Assembly (NCBI GenBank): GCA_963921825.1
Contig: OY997594.1
Location: 18,295,001 to 18,359,000 of the forward strand
Reading direction: 5' to 3'
DNA from: Erodium maritimum
Lineage: Eukaryota; Streptophyta; Magnoliopsida; Geraniales; Geraniaceae
Length of the DNA stretch: 64,000 nt
Shown: positions 1-10,555 of the stretch, one piece after another
Numbering within the stretch: the first letter of the stretch is position 1
How the letters are laid out: each line of letters opens with the position of its first letter
The notes under the pieces: generated by a model
The model's database searches: none
What the model was told of the DNA's origin: nothing
The model's input: only the letters and a program-made list of their open reading frames with translations
Translations under genes and position numbers: made by a program

Positions 1-746
1 TTGCCAACACACCAGCCCTTGATCAGCAAATCACAAATGGTCTCATCGGGAAATATAACATCAGCTAAGCTCAGCACCATCTTCTCCGCATGGCTTGCAA
101 ACCCTTTATCGCATAGCTTCTCTACAACCAATTTCAGCGATTCCTTGTCCCTTTTGAACCCGTAATCCCTCTCCATCCTCTCGAACAACTCCACAGCCTC
201 CTTAGCCCGCCCGGCGCGCACAGTCCTGTCGAAGAGCGCTTCCATACATTTCTCCCCCGCAATGCCGCGGCTGGCAGTGAGCAGCTCGTCTATGGCCTTG
301 AAGTCCTTCCGGCGGCCGAAGTAGTCGATGAAGTATGAAGTGGACTCATCGGAGGGAGTGAAGTTGGAGTTGGAGGAGAGCCATTGGTGGAACCCTAAGA
401 CCGAACGGCCGGCATCGGGAGAGAGAATGAGGGCGGAGCGGACTAGAGAAGGAGTGGGGGCGATGTGGGAGAAGCTGAGATGGAGGCGCTGGGCAATGGG
501 GAGGGGCTCGGAAGTTGGGTCTTTGAGTATCTCCGTCGAGAGGGATTGAGCGATCGGATCTGGGACATCGGATGCGGCGGTGGTGGTGAAGGAGAATGAA
601 AGGGAGGGTAGAGAGAGGAATTTGGGGAGGGTACTGGTAGGGGGGAAATGGTAAGAGAGAGGGTTCTGTTGGAGGAGATGACAAGGCTGAGAAGCGAGGT
701 GGCGGTGGTGGTGGAGGAGGCGGCGGAGGAGCTGCAACGGCGGCAT
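1..746 (-). CDS. P-class pentatricopeptide repeat (PPR) protein, N-terminal part (truncated by window edge)
   Basis: Reading leftward from the ATG at 744-746 gives one uninterrupted frame of 248 codons to the window edge. The first 30 residues are rich in Leu, Arg and His with almost no acidic residues, as in a mitochondrial presequence. From about residue 140 helical PPR-like pairs appear, for example GEKCMEALFDRTVRAGRAKE, AVELFERMERDYGFKRDKES and DETICDLLIKGWCVG. PPR proteins bind organellar RNA and act in its processing, stability, editing or translation. Most P-class genes lack introns, and none is seen here. The 3' part lies outside the window, so repeat number and intactness are unknown. 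Plus-strand ORFs over this stretch are shadows. Confidence 0.85.
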   Translation of the reverse strand, partial: MPPLQLLRRLLHHHRHLASQPCHLLQQNPLSYHFPPTSTLPKFLSLPSLSFSFTTTAASDVPDPIAQSLSTEILKDPTSEPLPIAQRLHLSFSHIAPTPSLVRSALILSPDAGRSVLGFHQWLSSNSNFTPSDESTSYFIDYFGRRKDFKAIDELLTASRGIAGEKCMEALFDRTVRAGRAKEAVELFERMERDYGFKRDKESLKLVVEKLCDKGFASHAEKMVLSLADVIFPDETICDLLIKGWCVG

Positions 747-971
747 TTTTCTGCTACTCACAATGTCTTTCGCCACTTGTTCACTCTGTAGGAGAGAAGA
801 GAACCGAAAACCTAAGGGAAGAGGAACGCTCTCTATAGTCTTCTGTCAAAACGGCACCGTTGCAATCGATATATCAATATATATCTATAAACACAAACTA
901 CACCTGTGGACGACAATAGATTCTTGGCAAAATTTCGCCCAATTTTCTGGTAACGATGTTTCGATTTTTCT

Positions 972-2488
972 ATTTTTTTGTATCAGCAATTTTTTTATAT
1001 AAAAACCAAACAGCTACAAAGTGTAGCTGCAGGTCAAGGGCGAGGCCCTCATACAACACTACAAACAAGTGGCTGGCCAACATGGCTCAGCCACAAACAG
1101 ATACCCAACAAGGGGAATCACACCAGTGGTCTCAGTACCAAATACAGAATTCAGCAAACTAATACAAACTAACCGGGCTAAGCCCAACCAAATACAATAA
1201 ACAAGCCCAAAGGGCAAACAAAGGCACCACGACCCAAAACAGAGAAACCCTAACAATACAGATGAAAGCAGAAAAAAAAAACAAAGACGATCTTTCAGCC
1301 TCGAGCCCCGCGCGCCACCAAGCCAAACCGAACCTGATCAAAACTTGCAACACCTCGCATCGAACAGGGCAAAGATGTGAACCGAAGAAGTGCCGAAGAA
1401 AGTCCGATACAACACCCCCAACAGACCACCGAGCTGCACCCACACCCACAAACTCCACCCCACAAAACGTCCCGGACCAAGAAACCTGCATCAGAAATGA
1501 TCCAAACTTCCTCCACCCAAAAAACACCAACCTCTACCCAGAACCCAGAAATAGGAGACCGGGACCTCTACCCCTCATCCTAACCAACCAGGTCTAGACC
1601 CCCAAATCACAACCCACCAATCTACTTCCACACGCCATTAGGCTTAAAATCAACATTGACCAACACCAATAGTTGATCCTCACCATAGTATCGAAAATGA
1701 GGAAAGGAAGAGAGAGATGTAGGAGATGGAGGGCAGATTCAGTCGAAGAAGAAAAGGGTAGGAGTCAAGGTCAGATCCGTGACTCTCAGATCTCAACGAG
1801 ATCTCGACAGTGGCCTACACCAAACCATCGACCCAAAGGGAGAGCCCCGTTCCAGAGAACGAGGTTAAGCAAATCTGGCCAGGAAGGAGTTTAAGAGTGA
1901 AGATAGAAAGGTTACCGAGGCTGTAGTCGAGGCCCAAGTGCAAAGGGATGAAGAGAAGCCGCTCCAGCAAACCCAAAACACCAACTCGAAGAGGAGAAAA
2001 TCACCCCCATCACCAAGACTTCCACAACTGGCCAAATCTGACCAAAACCCCTCGCCGCTCCGACGAGGCCCGGGTACCACCGAGAACAAACGGGAAGAAG
2101 TGGCTCAGGAGCAAAAAACCCTACCAAGAGAAGAGGTTATCCGAGCGAGACTAAGAGCCAAACAGCGCAAAAAAGCCCAGATCTCGTCATCTACGGTGCC
2201 ATAGAAGGACGTCTCACACCAGATCTGGAACTAAACGCCGTCGATGGAGATAGAGCCCAGAGGAAAACGAGCTGAGGGAGAGGCAGAGCGAGACGGGAGA
2301 AAGGAAGGAAAGGGAGGAGTGAGAAGGGGAGAAGAAGAAGCACTGCCGGTGACTCCCATGGCCGTAGCCACGAAAGTCACCGACGAAGACAGGGAGAAGA
2401 TGAGGACGGCTCTAGGGTTTGGGTAAAAAATTTCTAGAGAGAGGGAGGAGCACCTCTCTCTAGATTGGGTTTTTTAGTTCTTTTAAGT
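972..2488 (-). mobile_element. LINE-derived retroposon, minus orientation
   Basis: The element is flanked by near-identical 14-mers, GTTTCGATTTTTCT at 958-971 and GTTTCGTTTTTTCT at 2489-2502 (one mismatch), which I read as a target-site duplication. Its left edge is T-rich, that is, an A-rich tail on the minus strand. The right edge carries a C/T-rich leader typical of plant L1 5' ends. No reverse transcriptase or intact ORF1 is readable; both strands hold only short frames. It lies about 210 bp upstream of the PPR start codon and may replace part of that promoter. The single TSD mismatch leaves some doubt over the boundaries. Confidence 0.5.
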
Positions 2489-3188
2489 GTTTCGTTTTTT
2501 CTTATGTTTGTTTCGTTTGTTATTTCTGGATCAAATATTGTTGGAGCATTGCATGCTTTTTTATCTCTACTAATGATTAAATTATGAATGAGATTATTGA
2601 GTTTCATATAAGGGGAATCTTTGAAACTGAGATGGTATGTTTTGTAAGTAATTATTATTTTTGAATAAATAGGAATTGTGTGTGTTTTTATCGATTTTTG
2701 GGATTTTTGAATCATGTATTGTGGGCCAGAAACCTGTAGAGGGATAGATTAGTCACAAGATACAGAGGCTTCTTAAAGGTGGTAAGAGTATGTATAATTG
2801 GTCGTACCATAACAGTACTTGCAAACTGAACCGTCTTAGCTGTTTGTGGGTTGCGAGTCGGTGCGGTGTGGAGCCTCGATTACGCGACCTGTGAACCGTT
2901 AAAACGCGGTTCAGTGTGCGATGTGCGACTCGTGCTCCGGTATCGCACATCGCGGGTCGTGCGAACCAAGTCGCGCGGCCAATCAATACGCGTGCGACAC
3001 ATGGCCTTGGGGAGAAAAAATTCCGATCGTTTGCAATGGTCGGAAAAAATGGTAAGATTTTTTTTAATTCAATAAATCTGATTTGAACCTTATAAATACC
3101 TCCCCAAACCCCATTCTCAAACCATCAACCATTCTTCAATTTCTCTACAATTTTTGTACCATATTTCTCTCTTACATTTCGATACAAA

Positions 3189-3540
3189 ATGTTTGACGAT
3201 GAGGGTCCATCGTATGAGGAGTTGGCAACCGAAATACGTTTAGTTGAAGAACGAGTCCGGTGAAGGGTTGAGAGATGCATACAGAGAGCAATGCCAAGGA
3301 TCAATGCACTGAGGGAGATGATCGAACGTGGGGAACCTTCCCGACGTGTGATTCACAGAGGTCATCTCGAAGCCCACGACCAACTCATGAAGGATTATTT
3401 TGCCGATCAACCCACGATGGGCCCGCTATGTTTAGGCGTCGATTCCGTATGTGCATATATCACTTTTTCAACGGGTGATGGACAAGGTAGTGGAGCATGA
3501 CAATTACTTCGTTCAGAAGCGGGACGCTTGGGGTTATCAA
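3189..3540 (+). pseudogene. PIF/Harbinger (HARBI1/ALP1-like) transposase, N-terminal segment
   Basis: The frame starts at ATG 3189 and aligns with the copy at 47935 (blocks PRINALRE, LEAHDQLMKDYF and YFVQK). It has an early stop (CGA to TGA in the ERVRRR region) and later frame changes, so it is not functional. It ends where the copia LTR begins, inside the sequence encoding GLSTHQKC, and resumes at 8581. The family encodes the DDE nuclease that cuts and pastes Harbinger elements, usually together with a Myb-like partner protein; no partner gene is visible here. Confidence 0.8.
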
Positions 3541-4001
3541 TGAAAGGAATTAAACCCAAATTCCTGTCCCCGAAGAACGATGAACAATAAAAGACGATAA
3601 AATAAAATAAAAGGACACAAGAGATTTATACTGGTTCACTCCCAAAATAGGAGCTACGTCCAGTTGCCGCCTGTAAAGCCTGATTCACTATAATCTCGAA
3701 TGGAGCATTGAATACACTAACTCTCTCTGATAAAACCCTTTTTTTCGCTCACCTCTCTGTACCCTTTCTATTTGTGCTACTCACAACATAACACAACTCA
3801 CACTACCTAAACTATTGCTCTTCTACATATTGAAACACACGACTACACCATGCCTTATATAGGCACAAAAATTCAGCAATTCAAAGTTAGGTGAAGGGTA
3901 GGTGTAGTGGGGTCCCACGTGAATGTGAAGAGCCCTTGGTGGGTGAGGTGGGGCCCATGAGTAGCCCATGTGATAGAATTAGGATTCACACATGCCTAAC
4001 A
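3541..4001 (-). repeat. Copia 3' LTR
   Basis: This 461-bp LTR reads TGTTAGGCATGTG... to ...CCTTTCA on the minus strand. It is almost identical to 8117-8580. Differences include T-to-C changes near 3904 and 3960 and length changes in the AAAATAAAAT tract. Confidence 0.95.
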
Positions 4002-4002
4002 A

Positions 4003-4013
4003 TCTCCCACTTG
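4003..4013 (-). promoter_or_regulatory. Polypurine tract (plus-strand primer) of the copia element
   Basis: On the minus strand AAGTGGGAGA lies directly before the 3' LTR, the expected position and composition for a polypurine tract. Confidence 0.75.
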
Positions 4014-4067
4014 AAGACTAATCTCGATCACCTGTCTTTAAGTATTTACAAGCGGCGGCCCAGCTCT

Positions 4068-7000
4068 TCACTCGGCTAAGCCCACTGAAGTAGCACACAA
4101 CTTTAGCTTCTCATTCGGCACGGCCTTCGTGAACATATATGCAGGATTCTCATTTCGTGCAATCTTCTTGAGAACTAGCATCTCGTTCTCCAAAGCCTCT
4201 CTGATGAAGTGGTAACGAATCTGTATATGCTTCGTTCGAGCATGGTACGCTGGGTTCTTCGCCAAGTGAATGGCGCTCTGGATGTCGCAGTAAAGAACAC
4301 TGCCCTCCTGATTATACCCCAGCTCCTGTAGAAAGGACTGAAGCCAAATCATCTCCTTTGTAGCCTCATTCACGGCCACGTACTCAGCCTCGCAGCTAGA
4401 AAGAGTAACAATCTTCTGCAACCTTGAAACCCAACTGATTGCAGTACCTCCGAATGTGTAGACATGACCGGACGTACTCTTTCTACTGTCGATGTCGCCA
4501 CCGTAGTCTGCATCAACGAACCCTTCAAGTCCCGAATCGGACTTCCTGAAGCACAGTGTCGTACTTGAGCTTCCTTTAAGGTACCTGAAAATCCACTTCA
4601 CGGCTTCCCAGTGTTGTTTGCCCGGATTTCTCATAAATCGGCTCACAACTCCCACTGCATGTGCAATGTCTGGTCTCGTGCATACCATAGCATACATAAG
4701 ACTTCCGGTAGCTGAGGCGTATGGAATCTTATCCATGTATGCCCTATCCTCTTCTGTCACAGGCGAGTCGCCTTTAGACAACCGAAAGTGATTGCCTTGA
4801 GGAGTTCCAACAGACTTGGCATCGTCCATGTTGAATCTTTTCACGACCTTCTTCACATAATCTTCTTGTGATAGTTTCAGCCTCTCTTTGCTCCGTGTAA
4901 TCCTCATCCCGAGGATTTGCTTTGCAGCCCCAAGATCCTTCATCTCGAACTCCTTTGACAGCCTCTTCTTCAACTTCTCAATCTCAGTGAGATCTGCTCC
5001 TGCTATTAACATGTCATCAACATATAACAGTAATATCAAATACGAGTTACCAAGTTTCTTGAAGTAGCAGTAGTGATCTGCCTCACACCTCCTGAACTCG
5101 GCCTTCTTCATAAAGTTGTCGAACTTCTTATACCACTGCCTTGGAGCTTGTTTTAAACCGTACAAACTCTTTTGGAGCTTGCACACCATCTTCTCCTTGC
5201 CTTTGACCTCGAAACCCTCTGGTTGTCTCATGTAGATCTCTTCTTCTAACTCACCGTGAAGGAAAGCAGTCTTCACATCAATTTGTTGAAGGTGTAGATC
5301 TTCTTTTGCCACTAACCCAAGAACTGTTCGAATAGTCACCAGCTTAACAACTGGGGAGAAAATCTCGGTGTAGTCAATGCCTTCCTTCTGCTGAAAGCCC
5401 TTGACTACCAGCCGCGCTTTGTAGCGCTTGCTTCCATCGTGCTCTTCTTTGATCCGATAGACCCACTTGTTTTCTAACGCTTTCTTGTTAGCCGGAAGCT
5501 CATCTAGCTTCCAAGTTCGGTTTGACAACAATGAGTCCATCTCATCCTTCATCGCCAGCTCCCACTTGCTCGATTCCTCAACACTCTTTGCTTCATCATA
5601 GCATTTAGGCTCACCTCTGTCGGTAAGCAAGATGAAGTCCAGCGACGGCGAGAACCTCTGCGTTAGCCTTCTTATCCGAGAAGATCGGCGTACGTCGGTG
5701 GCCGGCGTTTGTTCTTCGACTTCAGGGTCGCTATCTTGCTGAATCTCTTCTTGAACTTCAGGTTCATCTTCTTCCGACATATCCTGCTCTGGTTCGTGTG
5801 TAGGAATCTCTCTCAAGTCAACCATAGCTGATTTTTCATTTCCCGACTCTCGACTCTCCGGAGCCTGTTGCAGTTTGTCTTTGTAGAGCACCTGTTCATT
5901 AAAGATGACATCCCTGCTTATGATGATCTTCCGGTTTTGATCGTCCCAGAAACGATAACCAAACTCGGAATCACCATAGCCAATAAAATAACACTTCTTA
6001 GACTTTGCATCAAGTTTACTTCTAGAAGCGGCATCAATATGAACGTAGGACAAACAACCAAATACTTTCAGAAAAGTTAAGTTTACCTCTTTTCCTCTCT
6101 ACACCTCTTCTGGAAATCTGAAATTCAAAGGAACGGGCGGTCCTCGATTGATTAGATACGCCGCAGTGTTAACCGCATCAGGCCAAAACGTCTTCGGTAG
6201 CCCAGAATGTAGTCTCATGCTTCTTGCACGCTCATTCAACGTCCGATTCATCCTTTCTGCTACTCCGTTTTGCTGAGGTGTCTTTGGAATGGTTTTCACC
6301 ATCTTGATCCCGTTCTAAGCACAATATTTCCTGAAGGGACCATCAATGTACTCTCCACCGTTATCGGACTTTAGACTCTTTATCTTCAGGTTTGTCTCGT
6401 TTTCAACCAAAGCTTTCCAGGTCTTGAAAACATTGAACACATCAGACTTGTGTTTCATAAAATACACTCATACCTTTCTGGTTGAGTCGTCTATGAACGT
6501 TACATAATAATGTGACCCTCCAAGGGAAGCTACCGGGGCTGGTCCCCATACATCGGTATGGACCAATGCCAATTTATCCGTCTTCAGCTCCCTTCTTCCG
6601 GTTGAGAAACTCACTTTCTTCTGTTTCCCAAGCACACAACTCTCACACATATGGTGATTCACCGATTTCAGCTCTGAAATCTTTCCCTCCTTGACGAGAA
6701 TCTTCATACCTTTCTCGCTCATATGCCCAAGTCGTTGATGCCACAACTCGGTCTTCAGGGTATAGTCCACAACAACTGCTGAGTCAGGGCAGCTTGTCGT
6801 CATGTAGAGGGTGCCGGTTTTCTGACCACGAGCAACCACCATTGCTCCCTTTGGTACCTTCCACTTACCTTGGCCAAAGGTAATGTTGTGACCTTCATCA
6901 TCAAGTTGACCAACGGAAATCAGATTCCGTTTCAGCTTTGGCACATGTCTCACCTTCTTTATCTTCCACGTGCGCCCGTTCGGCATCTTCAAGGTGATGT

Positions 7001-8072
7001 CTCCGTGACCGACAATAGGTAGAGGCAAGCCATCAGCTAGATAGACCTTTCCAAGATCCCCAGCAACATAATTCTCCATTGCTTCTTGACTCGGAGCGGT
7101 ATGGAAGGACGCTCCCGAATCGAGTACCCAATTGTCGATCGGACTGTCGACGGACAGTAGCAACGTATCCTTGGAGTTTCCAACTGCCGCTGCAACGATT
7201 TCTTCAACGCTGCATTTCTCCATGACAGAGTCTTTTGGGCAATCCGCCCATGTGAGCAATGCGTCACCAGTCTCATCGGTTGTCGCATTAACTGCATTTC
7301 CCAAATTTTCTCTCTTGGGAGCCTTGCAATTCTTCTTCATGTGACCTGTCATACCACAGTTCCAACACTCCATTGTTCTTCCGAATCTGGATGGGCTTCT
7401 ACCGTTTCTTGACTTTGATCTGTCCTTGTTCCTGTTGAACCTTCTCCCTGTTTCTCTGCCCCTGTGTTCCACAGTCAAGGCAGAATTGGAAGAGCTCTCG
7501 CCTGCATCGGTCCTTCTGACTTCCTCAGCCAGAACACGATCTCTAACATCTGTGAACTTTAATTTTGCATTCCCAACGGAATTGCTTACCGCTGCCCTCA
7601 TTGGCTCCCAACTTGGTGGTAGAGACGCCAATAAAATTAGGGCACGAATCTCGTCATCAAAGTCAATTTCCACAGATGACAATTGATTAATAATTGTATT
7701 GAAATCATTCATATGTGCAGCAATAAATCCACTTTCTTCCATTCTCAAATAAAAAAGTTTTTCCATAAGAAATACCTTATTATTTGCAGAAGGTTTCTCG
7801 TACATGTCGGACAGGACCTTCATCATGCCTGCAGTGGTCGTCTCCTTCGCCATGTTGTGCGCGACGTTCTTCGACAGGGTTAATCGCACAACCCCCAGAA
7901 CTTTTCGATCCAGAAGAGCCCACTCAGCATCATCCATCTTTTCCGGCTTCTCCGTTAGAGGCACATGTAGCTTTTTACCGTATAGGTAGTCTTCCATTTT
8001 CATTTTCCAGAACGCAAAATCGGTACCGTCGAATCTCCCGATCCCGTGAGCAGAACCATCGTCGCCAGCCAT
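4068..8072 (-). pseudogene. Copia gag-pol polyprotein, one frame with three nonsense codons
   Basis: One continuous frame of 1,334 codons runs from ATG 8072 to the stop at 4068. It is broken only by in-frame stops at 6468-6470 (TGA), 6315-6317 (TAG) and 6099-6101 (TAG); no frameshift is needed. In order: gag (about 1-230), a CCHC zinc knuckle CWNCGMTGHMKKNC (236-249), protease DSGAS (318-322), the GAG-pre-integrase His/Cys region (LWHQRLGH, CESC), integrase core (SDNGGEY, TPQQNGVAERMNRT), reverse transcriptase with YVDDMLIAG, and RNase H (DADYGGD, SSCEAEYVA). All three stops fall in the integrase part; the first and third sit where relatives usually have Trp (TGG). Without suppression no full polyprotein could be made. 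Confidence 0.95.
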
Positions 8073-8100
8073 CGTCTTCTAAATCGTGAACACAAACCCA

Positions 8101-8114
8101 GTGCTCTGATACCA
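8101..8114 (-). promoter_or_regulatory. Primer binding site (initiator tRNA-Met type)
   Basis: The minus strand reads TGGTATCAGAGCAC two bases inside the 5' LTR. This is the classic plant copia PBS complementary to the 3' end of initiator tRNA-Met. Confidence 0.9.
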
Positions 8115-8116
8115 GT

Positions 8117-8580
8117 TGAAAGGAATTAAACCCAAATTCCTATCCCCGAAGAACGATGAACAATAAAAGACGATAAAAGAAAAGAAAAAAAAGGACACCA
8201 GAGATTTATACTGGTTCACTCCCAAAATAGGAGCTACGTCCAGTTGCCGCCTGTAAAGCCTGATTCACTATAATCTCGAATGGAGCATTGAATACACTAA
8301 CTCTCTCTGATAAAACCCCTTTTTTCGCTCACCTCTCTGTACCCTTTCTATTTGTGCTACTCACAACATAACACAACTCACACTACCTAAACTATTGCTC
8401 TTCTACATATTGAAACACACGACTACACCATGCCTTATATAGGCACAAAAATTCAGCAATTCAAAGTTAGGTGAAGGGTAGGTGTAGTGGGGCCCACGTG
8501 AATGTGAAGAGCCTTTGGTGGGTGAGGTGGGGCCCATGAGCAGCCCATGTGATAGAATTAGGATTCACACATGCCTAACA
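8117..8580 (-). repeat. Copia 5' LTR
   Basis: This 464-bp LTR is the partner of 3541-4001 and carries the element's promoter on the minus strand. It is followed at 8581 by the second ATCAA. Confidence 0.95.
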
Positions 8581-9491
8581 ATCAACGCATCAAAAATGAA
8601 TCGTCGCGATATTAATGCTTGCGTATGGGTGCTCGGTCAATTCGTTGGACGAATCCCTACAAATTGGGGTAAATACAATACTCGAATGTTTACGCAGATT
8701 TTGCAAGGTCGTCATTGAGGTATTCGAGGCTAAGTACGAGCGTACACCCACACCGGAGGAATTGAACCGATTACTTGTAGAAGGGTATAACCCAGGGTTC
8801 CCCGGCATGGTTGAGAGTCTTGACTGCATGCATTGGGAGTGGAAGAATTTCCCAACCGCATTGCAAGGAGACAATGGTCGGGGAGATCACCATGGGGTAA
8901 GTACCATTATGCTAGAAGTTGTAGCGTCGCTTGATTTATGGATTTGTCGTGCTTTTATCGGGATGACTGGCTTGAACAACGACATCAACGTCCTCAACAA
9001 CAGCCACTTGTTCCACAACGCTTTTCTTGTCCGGGAGCTTGCCGTTGAGTACGAGATCAACGGTCATCGGTACGACCAACCTTATTATTTGGTGTACTGT
9101 ATTTACCCATCATGGAGTCGGTTCGTGAACTTTATTTGGCATCCCTATACTAGCAAACAGAAATTGTTTGCTAAGGTCCAAGAAGGTGATCAGAAAGATA
9201 TTGAATGGGTTTTTGGACTCCATCAAGAACGGTGGCACATTATTTCCCGTCTGGCTCGTGTTTGGAGCAAGTTCATTGTGGCTAATATCATGCACATTTG
9301 TATCTAACTACACAACATGATTGTAGAGGATGAACGCGACCAATACGAAACAGGAGATTACGAGTTACTTTTCGACGACCCTCAAATAATGCCACAATAG
9401 ACACCACCGGAACGATGGCTCCGAGAAGGGACTTTGGCCTACCAAGCACAGTTGGATGCTCGACTAAGTGTCATAAATGATTCCACCACCA
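8581..9491 (+). pseudogene. PIF/Harbinger transposase, C-terminal segment
   Basis: This continues the transposase interrupted at 3540. It shows the first catalytic Asp region (ESLDCMHWEWKN), the second Asp region (GLNNDINVLNN) and the region of the catalytic Glu (KDIEWVFGLHQERWHIIS), then IMHICI and a stop where relatives read through (IILHNMI). A further TAG interrupts the tail (PQ then TPPERW). It is therefore a decayed DDE_Tnp_4 domain. The nearly colinear copy at 47935-49205 confirms the reading. Confidence 0.85.
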
Positions 9492-10025
9492 ACAACTACA
9501 AAATGACTTTATTGAGCATATATGGTGTCAATTTGGCGCGCATTATAATTCCAACGATGAGTGAAGAAATCTTTTTATATGTAACATTTGTGTATTTGAT
9601 GGTATTATTCGAGGATGAATAAAATTTGCTTTAATTTATGTTACTATTTTTTTTTTTACCAAATTTATTTTAATTTTATATAATATTTACTGCTTAATAA
9701 AGAATTTAATAAAATCAACAAAATATCAATTCAGCATCTAGTCAGCATTCACTCACAATACAGTTCTCTATCTGGTTTGTACCACTGTGGAGCACAGTTT
9801 ATTTCAAGGTTTACAAACCACTATTTTGCACAATCAACATACGATTTAATGATACGGTTTGACCTATTGTACATGCTATAAGTATGATATACTGCTCGTT
9901 TAGAGCAAGTACATCATGAGCATCGCTTACAAAGAACCAGAATTCCTTTTCTCCCAGCTTTATCTGATTCCATCCTCTATCCTCTCCCAACTGGTTTAAA
10001 TGAGTGTGTTTGATTTTGTGTTTTT

Positions 10026-10555
10026 TGTAAAGACCTCCATGTTTTAAAAGAGTATAAAATTGCAATATGAAACCTTGGGGTTGGTTTTTGCAACAAGTAT
10101 TTTTGGAGAAGAAAAATCCAAAAAAAAAAAAAGAAGAGAGTTCAGACTGGGCTGGAGATTGGGCCGGTTCGGGCCCAATCAGCGACATGGGCGAGACGGC
10201 GGAGCTCCGGTGACGAGGAGCGAAGGAAGGGACGGCGTGCTGGTTCGGAATCGCAGAGAGGAAGAGAGGTCGATGGAGGCGATGATGAACAGTACCCTCA
10301 GAATAGGGTTTGGTTACGCTTTTATCGCACGGGACTTGGGCTTCGAGGGAGTCGTGGGCCTGTCTCGCGTGCGGGCTCGCCCATGTCGCTGATTGGGCCC
10401 GAACCGGCCCAATCTCCAGCCCAGTCTGAACTCTCTTCTTTTTTTTTCTTTTTTCTTTTTTTGATTTTTCTTCTCCAAAAATACTTGTTGCAAAAACCAA
10501 CCCCAAGGTTTCATATTGCAATTTTATACTCTTTTAAAACATGGAGGTCTTTACA
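10026..10555. repeat. Fold-back palindrome made of two opposed LTR termini
   Basis: 10026-10195 equals the first about 170 bp of the LTR (compare 12443-12615). 10555 read backward to about 10189 equals the first about 370 bp of the same LTR on the minus strand. The two meet at a shared GGGCGAG (10189-10195), giving two arms of about 170-180 bp around a loop of about 180 bp. The inverted piece ends exactly at an LTR terminus at 10555. Confidence 0.85.

Larger units (their letters stand above)
3541..8580 (-). mobile_element. Complete Ty1/copia retrotransposon (TNT1/Tork-like), minus orientation
   Basis: The element is 5,040 bp with two LTRs (3541-4001 and 8117-8580), each TG...CA on the minus strand, and a perfect 5-bp target duplication ATCAA (3536-3540 and 8581-8585). 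On the minus strand the 5' LTR is followed by a primer binding site matching initiator tRNA-Met, and the 3' LTR is preceded by a purine tract. Domain order gag, protease, integrase, reverse transcriptase, RNase H is that of copia. It inserted into the Harbinger transposase gene. The LTRs differ at only about seven substitutions plus a few indels by eye, so the insertion is recent. Confidence 0.95.
2786..9878 (+). mobile_element. PIF/Harbinger DNA transposon, split by a copia insertion
   Basis: The left end starts GAGTATGTATA and the right end is the inverse of TAGCATGTACA. Both sides carry the trinucleotide TAA (2783-2785 and 9879-9881), the usual PIF/Harbinger target-site duplication. GC-rich subterminal repeats containing CGGTTC and GCGAACC motifs lie just inside the left end, and the right end has the CGGTTTGAC type also seen in the copy at 47533-49589. 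It carries a plus-strand DDE transposase gene that is now a pseudogene. A 5.04-kb copia element sits inside that gene, so without it the Harbinger copy would be about 2.05 kb, the same size as the 47.5-kb copy. Confidence 0.85.

Noticed and set aside
9811-10521. 236-codon minus-strand ORF
   Set aside because: It runs through the Harbinger end, a host scrap and the inverted LTR arm, so it is a chance fusion across insertion junctions.
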